A DNA stretch of 17,819 nt, from contig DAONVO010000044.1 in the NCBI GenBank assembly GCA_035412805.1, forward strand, positions 1 to 17,819, written 5' to 3'. Position numbers and translations under genes: made by a program. The DNA is from DTU018 sp029550685. GTDB lineage: Bacteria; Bacillota; Syntrophomonadia; Syntrophomonadales; Syntrophomonadaceae. The notes under the pieces are model-generated. The model was not told the origin of the DNA, did not search any database, and saw only the letters and a list, made by a program, of their open reading frames with translations. Positions 7,503 to 14,924 of this stretch are shown one piece after another. The number at the start of each line of letters is the position of its first letter. The stretch's first letter is position 1.

Positions 7503-7531
7503 ATTATACCTATAATTTTTCGCGGGTGCAA
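7503..7531 (-). promoter_or_regulatory. Promoter of the rpsF-ssb-rpsR operon
   Basis: TTGCAC (7526-7531) and TATAAT (7503-7508) are separated by 17 bases on the minus strand, giving a start point near 7496 and a leader of about 70 nt. Confidence 0.85.
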
Positions 7532-7571
7532 CTGGAATTGACCTATAATGTGTTGGTCATTATCGATCTTT

Positions 7572-7787
7572 TTACAGCAGGCCTTTGATAAGCAGACTCT
7601 TTAACTCAGAGCAGGGTTTTTCGATGATGAATGTATCATTAAACAAGGCTTTCAAAATGGCCAATGGTTCGTTATGCTCGTTGTTTTTAATGCCGATTAC
7701 GCAGAAACGCCAGTGCTGGGGCAGGTTGTTAACCGTTACCAGATCGCCGGGCTGAAATTCTGTTTTACCTGCTAATTTAAGCGTCAT
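7572..7787 (-). CDS. Small conserved-looking protein of unknown function
   Basis: 71 aa, not recognised. It begins MTLKLAGKTEFQPGDLVTVNNLP and has a short beta-rich look (FQPGDLVTV, WRFCVIGIK, PLAILKAL), which might suggest a small SH3/KOW-like barrel, but this is only a visual impression. GGAGGG and AAAGG lie 4-10 bases upstream of the ATG. An inverted repeat (7801-7842) overlaps its ribosome-binding region. It sits between the DUF951 gene and the rpsF promoter on the same strand. Coding status is supported by the RBS and the colinear gap-free position. Confidence 0.65.
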   Translation of the reverse strand: MTLKLAGKTEFQPGDLVTVNNLPQHWRFCVIGIKNNEHNEPLAILKALFNDTFIIEKPCSELKSLLIKGLL

Positions 7788-7800
7788 CTAACCTTTCCCT

Positions 7801-7842
7801 CCTCCCGGTGGTGGTTACCATATTATATGCACTCCCGGGAGG
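7801..7842 (-). repeat. Inverted repeat overlapping the 71-aa gene's ribosome-binding region
   Basis: CCTCCCGG (7801-7808) and CCGGGAGG (7835-7842) are perfect 8-bp complements with a 26-nt loop containing TATAAT on the minus strand. The downstream arm carries the first GGGAGG in front of the 7572-7787 gene. It could be a translational control hairpin or a weak terminator without a U tract after the DUF951 gene. Confidence 0.5.
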
Positions 7843-7850
7843 AAGTGTTG

Positions 7851-8048
7851 TCACGATTCCGTTGGTTCAATTACCTTGATCATGCGCCGCTCAAACTCGG
7901 AGCGGGGCATCATTACTAAGCGGCCGCAGCCCTGGCAGCGAATTTTTATATCCGCCCCCATACGGGTTACCTCCCAGTTATAGCTGCCGCAGGGGTGCTT
8001 TTTTTTCATGCGCACTATGTCACCCAGTTTAAAACTCTTTCTCTCCAT
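7851..8048 (-). CDS. DUF951 family protein
   Basis: 65 aa, full length for the family. Diagnostic features are FKLGDIVRMKKKHPCGSYNW, VTRMGADIKIRCQGCGRLVM and PRSEFERRM. Three cysteines (HPCG and CQGCG) suggest zinc binding. DUF951 proteins are small, widespread in Firmicutes and of unknown function. The ATG has GGGAGGGG six bases upstream. It lies 36 nt after selD on the same strand. Confidence 0.92.
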   Translation of the reverse strand: MERKSFKLGDIVRMKKKHPCGSYNWEVTRMGADIKIRCQGCGRLVMMPRSEFERRMIKVIEPTES

Positions 8049-8084
8049 GAAACCCCTCCCAACTCCGCTGTTGATCCGTCTTTG

Positions 8085-9134
8085 TTATTTGCGACGCACA
8101 TAAATCCTTCCCGGCCGCTGAGCAGTTTCGGTGCGAATTCTTCCCACCAGAACCGCTGGAACCTGCCGGTCCTGGAGAGCCTGGAGCAGGGTATCTGCCC
8201 GGGATTCACCGGTGGCAATCAATAGACCCCCCGCTGTCTCCGGGCAAAAGAGTATGTCCTTTATGGCATCTTCCGGGTTCTGTTCGTATACTACCTGGTC
8301 GGCCAAATAGTCCCGGTTACGATAGGCTCCCCCCGGCACCAATCCCATGGCAGCATAATCCAACGTCCCCTTAATCAACGGGATATTATCGGTGTACAGC
8401 TCGGCTTCTACCCCCGAAGCCGCCGCCATTTCGTGCAAGTGCCCCAATAGGCCAAAACCAGTTATATCGGTAGCAGCGTGAACCCCCACTTCCTGCATAA
8501 CCTCACTGGCTTCTCGATTAAGAGTGGTCATCCAGCAGGCAGCTTCATCGTAAGCGTCCTGGGAGGCCAGATCGGCTTTCACTGCCGTGGCAATAATACC
8601 GTTGCCAATAGGTTTGGTTAATACCAACACATCACCGGGCTGGGCCCCCGCATTGCTGATGATGCGGTCAGGGTGAACCATACCCGTCACGGAAAGGCCA
8701 TACTTGGGTTCCTGATCATCGATGGTATGTCCTCCCACCAAAAGGGCACCAGCTTCCTCAATTTTGGACAGACCTCCGGCCAGGATACGGCGCAGTACCT
8801 GCAAATCCTCACATTCCGGATAACAAACGATATTCATGGCCAGCCGCGGAGTTCCTCCCATGGCGTAAACATCATTGATAGCATTAGTAGCCGCAATCTG
8901 ACCGAAAAGATAAGGATCATCTACCATAGGGGTAAAGAAATCTACGGTTAGTATCAGTGCTGTATCGGGACTAATGCGGAAAACTCCGGCATCATCACGG
9001 GTTTCAGTTCCCACCAGCAGGTCAGGATGATTGGGGAAAACTGAATCTTTAAGTACTTCTTCCAGGGTCCCCGGACCCATTTTAGCTGCTCATCCAGCAG
9101 CCCGAACCATTTGTGTCAGGCGTTTTTGATTCAC
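8085..9134 (-). CDS. selD: Selenide, water dikinase, itself a selenoprotein (in-frame UGA = Sec)
   Basis: SelD makes selenophosphate from selenide and ATP for selenocysteine (and selenouridine) synthesis. The uninterrupted frame begins at ATG 9080 (MGPGTLEEVL), which would lack the active-site residue. Reading upstream in the same frame gives GTG (9132-9134), NQKRLTQMVRAAG, then UGA at 9090-9092, then AAKMGPGTL. This places UGA exactly where SelD carries its catalytic Cys or Sec (G-[CU]-x-x-K motif). The GTG has GGAGG nine bases upstream. Full product 349 aa. Further marks are RDDAGVFRI (ATP-binding Asp), NAINDVYAMGG and GHTIDDQEPKYGL. It follows the aminopeptidase gene by 26 nt. Translation should need SelB and the tRNA-Sec encoded at 17605-17702. 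Confidence 0.93.
9065..9092 (-). promoter_or_regulatory. Sec codon and putative bacterial SECIS hairpin in selD
   Basis: UGA lies at 9090-9092. Eleven nucleotides after it a stem GGGUC/GACCC with a CGGG loop begins (9078 to 9065). The 11-nt distance equals that of the SelB-binding minihelix in E. coli fdhF, and the loop is G-rich. The fold is by eye; bacterial SECIS elements are poorly conserved. Confidence 0.7.
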
Positions 9135-9160
9135 TCCCCCAATCCTCCCTTCTGGATAAC

Positions 9161-10552
9161 TTAACCAGCAAATGACGCAAAAAAGGCTTGGTAAGCTTTG
9201 TAGGTCATGTAAATATCAGCCTTGCTGGAAACTTCAAAAGGTGAATGCATTCCCAGAAGCGCCGGCCCGCAATCTACAACCTCCATGCCGTAGCGAGCTA
9301 CATACTGGGCTACGGTACCTCCTCCGCCGGAGTCCACTTTGCCCAATTCTCCCACCTGCCAGATGACCCGGTTATCATCGAAAAGCCGGCGTATCTGACT
9401 GAGGAATTCCGGGTTGGCATCATTGGAATCATATTTACCCTTCGAGCCAGTATATTTGGTTAGCACCACACCGCGCCCCAGAAAACTGTTGTTCATTTTT
9501 TCAAATACATCCACATAGTTGGGATCCACTGCTCCGTTAACATCCGCTGACAGAGCATAGGAACCGGCCAGGGCTTTCCTTACTGTATAATAATCACCAT
9601 AACCTGCTTTTTGCATTAATTCAGCCACAAACAGTTCTACTACCAGCGATTGCAGCCCGGTATTGCCGCTGCTGCCGATTTCTTCTTTATCGGCCAGCAG
9701 GCACATAGCTGTGCGCTGGGGCACCGCGATGTCCAATATAGCCCGCAGCGATGTGTAGGCACATACCCGGTCATCCTGGCCAAATCCGCCCACCATACTC
9801 CGGTCCAAACCAACATGGCGAGCTTTGAAAGCTGGTACAAACTGGAGTTCCGCCGAGGTAAAGTCCTCTTCCTCAATGCCATAGCGCTGCTTCAAAAGCT
9901 TCAGAACACCGGCTTTCACCGGGTCTTTGCCCCCATCAGCTTCAGGTCTGCTTCCCACCAGGGCGTTGAGGCTTTCTCCCTTGATGGCATCTGCCATTTT
10001 CTGCTCCATCTGTTCCTTGGCCAGATGGGGCAGCAGGTCAGCAATAGTAAATACTAGGTCGTCTTCGTCCTCACCCAAGCGAATGTCCACTCGGGTACCG
10101 TCCTTTTTCAGAACTACCCCGTGCAAGGCCAAGGGCATAGCCAGCCACTGGTATTTTTTTATTCCTCCATAATAGTGAGTTTTCAGCAGGCTCAGTCCTT
10201 CAGCTTCATATAACGGACGAGGCTTTAGGTCCAGCCGGGGAGTGTCTATATGTGATACGATCAGGTTTATGCCCTGCCGTAAATCCTGGCGGCCTATGAT
10301 AATCAGGGCGCAGATTTTCCCTTTGGCCTCGATATATAGTTTGTCTCCGGGTTTTATGTCACTAACCTGATCCAGAGATTGAAAACCATGAGCCTGAGCC
10401 AGGTTGCGTACATAATCCACCGCCTCACGCTCCGTCTTAGCCTGATTGAGGAAATCAATATAATGGTCAGCAAAAAGATAAGCTGCTTGAGTCTCTTCTT
10501 CACTCATTTTCATCCAGGCATTGTTTTTGAGATCCTCTCCTAATTCGTTCAT
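9161..10552 (-). CDS. M18 family metallo-aminopeptidase
   Basis: 463 aa from ATG 10550-10552, preceded by AAAGGAGG seven bases away; the frame could extend seven codons further but without an RBS. Residues typical of M18 dinuclear-zinc aminopeptidases are seen: H101 and D103 in SHIDTPRLDLKPRP, GFGQDDRVCAYTSL (metal Asp), ADKEEIGSSGNTG (catalytic and metal Glu), ALSADVNGAVDPNY (metal Asp) and GMHSPFEVSSKAD (metal His). It removes N-terminal residues, often acidic or neutral, from peptides in the cytoplasm. It lies 52 nt after the CvpA-family gene and 26 nt before selD, so these are probably co-transcribed. Confidence 0.93.
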   Translation of the reverse strand: MNELGEDLKNNAWMKMSEEETQAAYLFADHYIDFLNQAKTEREAVDYVRNLAQAHGFQSLDQVSDIKPGDKLYIEAKGKICALIIIGRQDLRQGINLIVSHIDTPRLDLKPRPLYEAEGLSLLKTHYYGGIKKYQWLAMPLALHGVVLKKDGTRVDIRLGEDEDDLVFTIADLLPHLAKEQMEQKMADAIKGESLNALVGSRPEADGGKDPVKAGVLKLLKQRYGIEEEDFTSAELQFVPAFKARHVGLDRSMVGGFGQDDRVCAYTSLRAILDIAVPQRTAMCLLADKEEIGSSGNTGLQSLVVELFVAELMQKAGYGDYYTVRKALAGSYALSADVNGAVDPNYVDVFEKMNNSFLGRGVVLTKYTGSKGKYDSNDANPEFLSQIRRLFDDNRVIWQVGELGKVDSGGGGTVAQYVARYGMEVVDCGPALLGMHSPFEVSSKADIYMTYKAYQAFFASFAG

Positions 10553-10604
10553 AGTTAGGCCTCCTTTAGTCAATTAGATTTAGTTTCCCTGACCTTTTCC
10601 GGCT

Positions 10605-11237
10605 CTATACCCCGCTGCCCATACCCAGCATGGTTTTCAGCAGCATGAAGATATACAACAACTTGGGCACCAGATAAGAACTCGTCATGGCATTTAACAA
10701 CCCCTGGGCTGCTGCATAACCTAGATTGGCTGCCAATTTAATAGCGGGTTGAATCAGTCCCAGGATAACAGTTAGTATGAGCAGGTTCTTAACCACCACC
10801 AGAACCAGGCCCAGGACGGCATTCAACCATCCCAAGAGTCCCCAGGAAACCAGGGTATTAAAAAGACCGAATAGCATCTGCAGGATACGAGCTCCCGCAA
10901 AAGTTATTAATAGAAAGCAGGCCAGAATAAGTATAAAATGAGCCAGAGCATCAGCCGCTGTGGCGGCAGCCAGCTCATCTCCAGCAACCCACGATAACGG
11001 CAACGGCAAGGCCGCCACCGGCAGGTGCCCGGCCAGAGCATCTGCCACAGCAGTACGCGCTCCAAAATGTTCTTCTAACAGCAGCACCAAATCGTCACTG
11101 AACAGCAATGCAATAATAAAGGCACTGATGGTGCCGAACAGACTGCCAAATGATTTAACAAATCCCTCCCGCATTCCTGCCAGGCCACTTAATCCAATTA
11201 AAACCAGTATAATAAGGTCAACCAGGTTAGCCTGCAC
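10605..11237 (-). CDS. CvpA family membrane protein
   Basis: 210 aa with a GTG start (11235-11237) and AGGTGA upstream. The N-terminus NLVDLIILVLIGLSGLAGMREGFVKS is the CvpA family signature (short helix, then G-x-x-x-G-x-R-x-G-F). At least four hydrophobic segments follow (about 5-23, 30-48, 95-120 and 130-165). CvpA-type proteins are linked to colicin V production in E. coli and to envelope integrity elsewhere; the molecular function is not settled. First gene of the minus-strand run leading to selD, with an extended -10 promoter just upstream. Confidence 0.88.
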   Translation of the reverse strand: MQANLVDLIILVLIGLSGLAGMREGFVKSFGSLFGTISAFIIALLFSDDLVLLLEEHFGARTAVADALAGHLPVAALPLPLSWVAGDELAAATAADALAHFILILACFLLITFAGARILQMLFGLFNTLVSWGLLGWLNAVLGLVLVVVKNLLILTVILGLIQPAIKLAANLGYAAAQGLLNAMTSSYLVPKLLYIFMLLKTMLGMGSGV

Positions 11238-11266
11238 AATTTCACCTGCCTTAATATAACATACAT

Positions 11267-11275
11267 ATTATAGCA
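11267..11275 (-). promoter_or_regulatory. Extended -10 promoter for the CvpA-aminopeptidase-selD run
   Basis: The minus strand reads TGCTATAAT, a consensus extended -10. The -35 is poor (TTTACC at 15 bases or AGTTTA at 17), as often tolerated with an extended -10. It lies about 30 nt upstream of the GTG start. Confidence 0.6.
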
Positions 11276-11380
11276 CACCAGGGTGGAGGTAAACTTAACT
11301 CAGCAGGGAACTATAATACAGGCGAGGTCTGGCAGCAGTTCATGAATTTTATGTCTGCTGAATATTTTATATATACCTAT

Positions 11381-11409
11381 TTGACTAACTTTTAGCCGGC
11401 TATTGTATA
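11381..11409 (+). promoter_or_regulatory. Possible promoter for the VTT-domain gene
   Basis: TTGACT (11381-11386) is followed at 17 bases by TGTATA (11404-11409). The -10 is weak, so this is tentative. It is divergent from the CvpA promoter in a 215-nt intergenic region. Confidence 0.35.
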
Positions 11410-11452
11410 TCACCGCTGCTTCATAGTAAATTAATAAATGAGGTGTGGTGTT

Positions 11453-12049
11453 TTGGATTTCACCGAATTAACCAGCGTAGATGCAGTTATAGCCTATGTA
11501 AAGACTTTTGGAGTTATGGCACCTCTGGTTGCCTTCGGACTTTTTGTGGTGCAGGCTGCGCTGCCAGTGTTCCCTTACATTATTCTGGCCGCGGCAGGTG
11601 GAATTCTATTTGGCTTTAAAATGGGCTTTTTGTTGTCCTGGTCAGGCGCTCTGGTGGGAGCTACCCTGGCCTATTGGGTATGCCGGTTGCTGGCCGCCGA
11701 GTGGGCCGAACGCAAACTTAAACAGCGCTTTGGCTACGATGTAAACCGAACTGACGGCCGGCTGGCCTTCTGGAGCATCGTGCTCGCACGTATAGTCCCG
11801 GTGATTCCCACGCCTATAATAAATGCGGTAGCTGCAGTGGGCGGGGTTTCGTTCTGGAACTTTTTCTTTTCCTCCGCCATAGGTAAAATACCTTCCGCCG
11901 TCTTATATACCGGCCTGGGGCTGGCTCTGTTTAGAACCCGGGATGTCAAGCTGGCCTTGATTATAATAGCTGCTATCATCGCTCTGGCAGTTGGAGGACG
12001 CTATTTTGCCAAGGACCGCTTCTTTAAAACCCCTAGCCGGCATCCATAA
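11453..12049 (+). CDS. VTT-domain (TVP38/TMEM64, DedA-like) membrane protein
   Basis: 198 aa from a TTG at 11453, preferred because AGGTG lies seven bases upstream; an ATG at 11438 in frame has no RBS. Several membrane segments are visible, with the VTT core: PVFPYIILAAAGGILFGFKMGF followed by LLSWSGALVGATLAYWVCR (read as two parts), then LARIVPVIPTPIINAVAAVGG, the conserved re-entrant 'R-x-x-P-x-x-P' loop. Family members flip or scramble lipids or act in ion homeostasis; the substrate here is unknown. Monocistronic, followed by a strong terminator. Confidence 0.88.
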   Translation: MDFTELTSVDAVIAYVKTFGVMAPLVAFGLFVVQAALPVFPYIILAAAGGILFGFKMGFLLSWSGALVGATLAYWVCRLLAAEWAERKLKQRFGYDVNRTDGRLAFWSIVLARIVPVIPTPIINAVAAVGGVSFWNFFFSSAIGKIPSAVLYTGLGLALFRTRDVKLALIIIAAIIALAVGGRYFAKDRFFKTPSRHP

Positions 12050-12058
12050 TTATGTAGA

Positions 12059-12074
12059 TATTTCCCGGGAAATA
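12059..12074. repeat. Perfect 16-bp palindrome TATTTCCCGGGAAATA
   Basis: A fully self-complementary 16-mer begins ten bases after the stop of the VTT gene and 36 bases before its terminator. It could be a protein-binding site or a small hairpin. No second copy was noticed in the window. Confidence 0.6.
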
Positions 12075-12109
12075 ATGGATGAAAGACTATTTTGAACAGC
12101 TTAAGCCAA

Positions 12110-12134
12110 GGATGTTCCCTGAACATCCTTTTTT
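12110..12134 (+). terminator. Rho-independent terminator after the VTT gene
   Basis: GGATGTTC-CCT-GAACATCC forms an 8-bp stem with a 3-nt loop, followed by TTTTTT on the plus strand. Confidence 0.93.
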
Positions 12135-12285
12135 CGACTTGTTAACCTTTTGAGTCGGTCATACAATGAAAGTGCCTTTTCAGTGTGTCATTGCTGTGTA
12201 AATAGCTCTTGCGATGATGAAAAAACTTTTCATGTGTCCATCGCCTGGTGAGCATATTATAGACAGCAGGAAATAAAGGAGATTG

Positions 12286-13590
12286 ATGGTCCTGGCTGAT
12301 CATCCTGTTACTAAAGAAATTAAAGAACTCTTCTCGGTTGATGAAAAAGCCCTGCGCAACATCGCCGAACTTTTTAAAGAACAAATGCTGCTGGCCGCAA
12401 ACCAACAGCCTTCCTCGTTACGGGCGCTGCCATCATTTCTGCCCGCCGCCACCGGCCGGGAACAGGGGAATTATTTAACCATTGATCTGGGGGGAACTAA
12501 TATTAGGGTCAGCAGCGTAACCCTGCATGGTAATGGACAATGGTCGGTACAGGCTAAAGTACAGCGGCCTTGGCGAGATCCGGATCAGGGATATGATCTG
12601 ACCACTGCCGATACTGATGGCGAAGAGCTCTTTGATTTTGTTGCGGATTTGGTAGCCCAAGTATATGCTCTCTTCCCAACCCACCAGCTGGCCATGACCT
12701 TCTCCTATCCTATGGAGCAGCAGAGCAAAAGAGAAGCCTGCTTGCTTCACTGGACCAAAGAATTGAAGCCCCGCAACACTGTGGGCAGAAGAATTGACCA
12801 AATGCTTATGGATGCTTTATCCCGCCGGGGTTTAAAGGGACTAGCCCTGGCAGCTATCCTCAATGACACCACCGCCTGCTTTCTTACTGCTTCCTATCAA
12901 GAACGAGGGGTTAGAGCCGGCTCCATCTGCGGCACCGGTCATAATACCTGCTGCCTTTACCCGTTTTTTACTGATAGCCCACCCATAATCATTAATCTGG
13001 AATCAGGCAACTTTGACCTCCTGCCCGCCAACCATTTTGATGCCCGGCTGGATTTGCTCAGTGACAATCCCGGTCAACAACGATTGGAAAAAATGACGGC
13101 CGGTAAGTATCTGGGAGAGCTTTGGCGTCTGGTTTATTGGGAATCGGTGCAGCAGAATGTGTTGCCCCAGCCAACCTCAGCTTTGCTTGATCAACCTTTT
13201 TCGGTTAACACAGAACAAATAGGCTATTTGTATTCAGACCCTGCCAGTACATCTTCCCGGCAGTGGTACCAGCAAAGCGGCTTAGCCCACTATTCGTCCG
13301 AACACCTCTCTCTATTACAGGCAATAGCCAGCGCGGTTATTAAGCGCAGTATAAGCTTGATAGCGGCCAGTTATGCTGGAGTATTAACTGCCCTTCCCCC
13401 AATGGATCATCCTGTTGTCATTGCTGTTGATGGTTCAGTTTTTCTTTCCCTGCCTGGGTTCACCAGCGGGGTGGAAAATCTGCTGGCTGACTTGCTGCCT
13501 CAATATCCGGTACGGTTGTTATTGACCCCGGACGGGTCCAGTATCGGAGCTGCAGTAGCAGCCGCTCTGCCTCCTTGCTACCCGGAATAA
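12286..13590 (+). CDS. Eukaryotic-type hexokinase
   Basis: 434 aa. The ATG at 12286 has AAAGGAG just upstream (short spacing). It phosphorylates hexose at C6 with ATP. Motifs of the hexokinase_1/hexokinase_2 fold, not of bacterial glucokinase or ROK, are seen in order: phosphate-1 loop TIDLGGTNIRV (67-72 is DLGGTN), the substrate loop TFSYPMEQ, WTKEL, the catalytic Asp in LNDTTA (193-195 is NDT), phosphate-2 ICGTGHNTC (216-220), the substrate glutamate region INLESGNFD, and NPGQQRLEKMTAGKYLGEL (starting 261). The C-terminal VIAVDGSVF and PDGSSIGAAV are near-matches to the family adenosine-binding end. Length matches single-domain 50-kDa-type enzymes. Neighbours give no operon context; a promoter was not securely identified in 12135-12285. 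Confidence 0.9.
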   Translation: MVLADHPVTKEIKELFSVDEKALRNIAELFKEQMLLAANQQPSSLRALPSFLPAATGREQGNYLTIDLGGTNIRVSSVTLHGNGQWSVQAKVQRPWRDPDQGYDLTTADTDGEELFDFVADLVAQVYALFPTHQLAMTFSYPMEQQSKREACLLHWTKELKPRNTVGRRIDQMLMDALSRRGLKGLALAAILNDTTACFLTASYQERGVRAGSICGTGHNTCCLYPFFTDSPPIIINLESGNFDLLPANHFDARLDLLSDNPGQQRLEKMTAGKYLGELWRLVYWESVQQNVLPQPTSALLDQPFSVNTEQIGYLYSDPASTSSRQWYQQSGLAHYSSEHLSLLQAIASAVIKRSISLIAASYAGVLTALPPMDHPVVIAVDGSVFLSLPGFTSGVENLLADLLPQYPVRLLLTPDGSSIGAAVAAALPPCYPE

Positions 13591-13714
13591 CTATCCATGT
13601 TTATTTATGGCTTTGCTGGAACTACTATTTTAAAGAATCAGGGGCTGGTAATATTTGTACCCTAGGCACCCTGGATATATTTAGTTAGGATAGGGGACAA
13701 GGAGGTAGATAAAA

Positions 13715-14500
13715 ATGAAGAATTTGTTAAAAATGGTCATAATGGTCGCGCTCATCTTCTCCCCCTTACATAATTTTGGCTTTTTGCCATCGGCTGAGGC
13801 AGTACCGGTGATTAAAGTCAGGCCGGTATCAGTCGAGGTGCTTCCCGATTACCTGGTTAACAAGATTGAGAATGGCACAACCTGTTATCCCAGTAAAACC
13901 CCGGTAGTTCGAGTTTACCGTTCAGTCAAGCCCGGTATCAAACCTGACGTTCCGACTCCGGTACCATCCCCGGCGCCTGCTCCCAATCCGGAGCCGCAGA
14001 CTCCTGCGCCAGCGCCGCAGCCACAACCACAGACTCCATCACCAACGCCCTCTCCCCAGCCTGCACCTGAGAAACCGGCACCAAAACCACAGCCCCAACC
14101 GGAACCTGTGCCCTCTGACAATTTCTCAGCTATGCAGAAGGAAATGCTGGGATATATCAATGCTGCCAGAGCCCAGTATAATTTAGCCCCCCTTACGTTG
14201 GACACGACTCTGTGCAACGGAGCTTATCTGAAATCAAAAGACATGGCTGAAAACAACTATTTCAGTCATATTTCCCCCACCTATGGAAGTCCTTTTGCCA
14301 TGATGAAAAGCCTGGGCATCTCCTACCGGACCGCTGCTGAAAATATTGCCAAGAATACCAGTGTTAAAGTCGCCCATGATGCTTTCATGAATTCCTCTGG
14401 GCATCGCCAGAACATTCTGGGAAGCGGTTTTAGTAAGGTGGGATTGGGATTTTATCAAGAAGGCCACTACCTGTATGTAACCCAATGGTTTACTAATTAA
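13715..14500 (+). CDS. Exported CAP/SCP-domain protein, YkwD-like, with proline-rich linker
   Basis: 261 aa; ATG preceded by AAGGAGG. A signal peptide (1-29) ends at AEA before VPV. Residues about 30-72 form a short domain with one cysteine. Residues 73-133 are a low-complexity Pro/Ala/Gln/Thr linker. Residues 141-260 form a CAP (CRISP/antigen 5/PR-1) domain with H185 (FSH), E209 (AEN) and SGHRQNIL (H230), the usual cleft residues. The layout matches YkwD-type proteins of spore formers, which are secreted or coat-associated and of unknown activity. The downstream terminator ends the unit. The 124-nt upstream gap holds no sigma-A promoter I can defend; a sporulation sigma factor is possible. 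Confidence 0.9.
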   Translation: MKNLLKMVIMVALIFSPLHNFGFLPSAEAVPVIKVRPVSVEVLPDYLVNKIENGTTCYPSKTPVVRVYRSVKPGIKPDVPTPVPSPAPAPNPEPQTPAPAPQPQPQTPSPTPSPQPAPEKPAPKPQPQPEPVPSDNFSAMQKEMLGYINAARAQYNLAPLTLDTTLCNGAYLKSKDMAENNYFSHISPTYGSPFAMMKSLGISYRTAAENIAKNTSVKVAHDAFMNSSGHRQNILGSGFSKVGLGFYQEGHYLYVTQWFTN

Positions 14501-14522
14501 TCTTATTCCTACTGCAATAAAT

Positions 14523-14564
14523 AAGCCCCTTGAGTTCTCTAGGCTCAAGGGGCTTTGTCCTTCC
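14523..14564 (+). terminator. Terminator after the CAP gene
   Basis: AAGCCCCTTGAG and CTCAAGGGGCTT (14523-14534 with 14544-14555) form a perfect 12-bp stem, followed by TTGTCCTT. The U-tract is imperfect but the stem is strong. Confidence 0.85.
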
Positions 14565-14834
14565 CGCGCAGTCGTTCATGGTTTCTTTTGAAACCCACTC
14601 TTCAAAAAGATGGGGGTCCGGCTAACTGTATCTGCCTACCATCATCCTCAATCAGGCATGACATCCTCAGCTAGACCAAAACTCCCTGGGCTCAATTGTG
14701 GTTAAAAATAATACCGTTCCGCGATCCTTGCAGGTTAGACACCTAAGTATGTGGCGTATGTAGAGTATAACAGGGGTCTGATGCCCAGGGCAAAGGGAAT
14801 TAATGGAAGCTGCAACAGGCGGGATGGGCCCCGC
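14565..14834. other. 270-nt stretch without a gene, with several small hairpins
   Basis: No credible gene is seen on either strand. On the plus strand there are adjacent short hairpins: GGTTTC-TTTT-GAAACC (14580-14595), then CCCA(C)TCTT-CAAA-AAGATGGG. A long-range 8-bp complement CCCTGGGC (14684-14691)/GCCCAGGG (14783-14790) and a GGCGGG/CCCGCC hairpin near 14820 are also present. It could be a noncoding end of a mobile element or a structured RNA, but I do not recognise a known family. Confidence 0.4.
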
Positions 14835-14835
14835 C

Positions 14836-14912
14836 GGCCTTTTGGAGGGGGATTTATCTACGCGGTAAAACCGTTCGAAAATCCGCTGCTGCTCTTTCGC
14901 CGGTATGCCGAT
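14836..14912 (-). pseudogene. Fragment of a sensor histidine kinase (ATP-binding G2 region)
   Basis: On the minus strand, with no start codon, the reading is GIPAKEQQRIFERFYRVDKS followed by PSK. This is the signature of the histidine kinase HATPase domain (normally D-x-G-x-G-I-P-x-E-x-x-x-x-I-F-E-R-F-Y-R-x-D). The preceding DNG part and the following GGTGLGL box are missing: the sequence upstream reads SI and the frame downstream turns into unrelated residues. It is a deletion scrap just after the ABC-transporter fusion, so the locus probably once held an ABC transporter with a two-component sensor. Confidence 0.75.
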
Positions 14913-14924
14913 GCTTATTAAAAT

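Noticed and set aside
8015..8225. Plus- and minus-strand frames overlapping the selD 3' end and DUF951 start
   Set aside because: They are shadows of selD and DUF951 in other frames, without ribosome binding sites.
9640..10172. Several frames of 80-135 codons across the aminopeptidase gene
   Set aside because: The M18 aminopeptidase frame has all catalytic motifs; the others are frame shadows.
12216..12233. Catabolite-control (cre-like) site upstream of hexokinase (ATGAAAAAACTTTTCAT)
   Set aside because: It is a 7-bp inverted repeat but lacks the central CG and spacing of the cre consensus.
12142..12405. 87-codon minus-strand frame covering the hexokinase upstream region
   Set aside because: It runs antisense into the hexokinase start and has no RBS or recognisable features.
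13915..14217. Glycine-rich 100-codon minus-strand frame
   Set aside because: It is the antisense of the proline-rich linker codons of the CAP protein.
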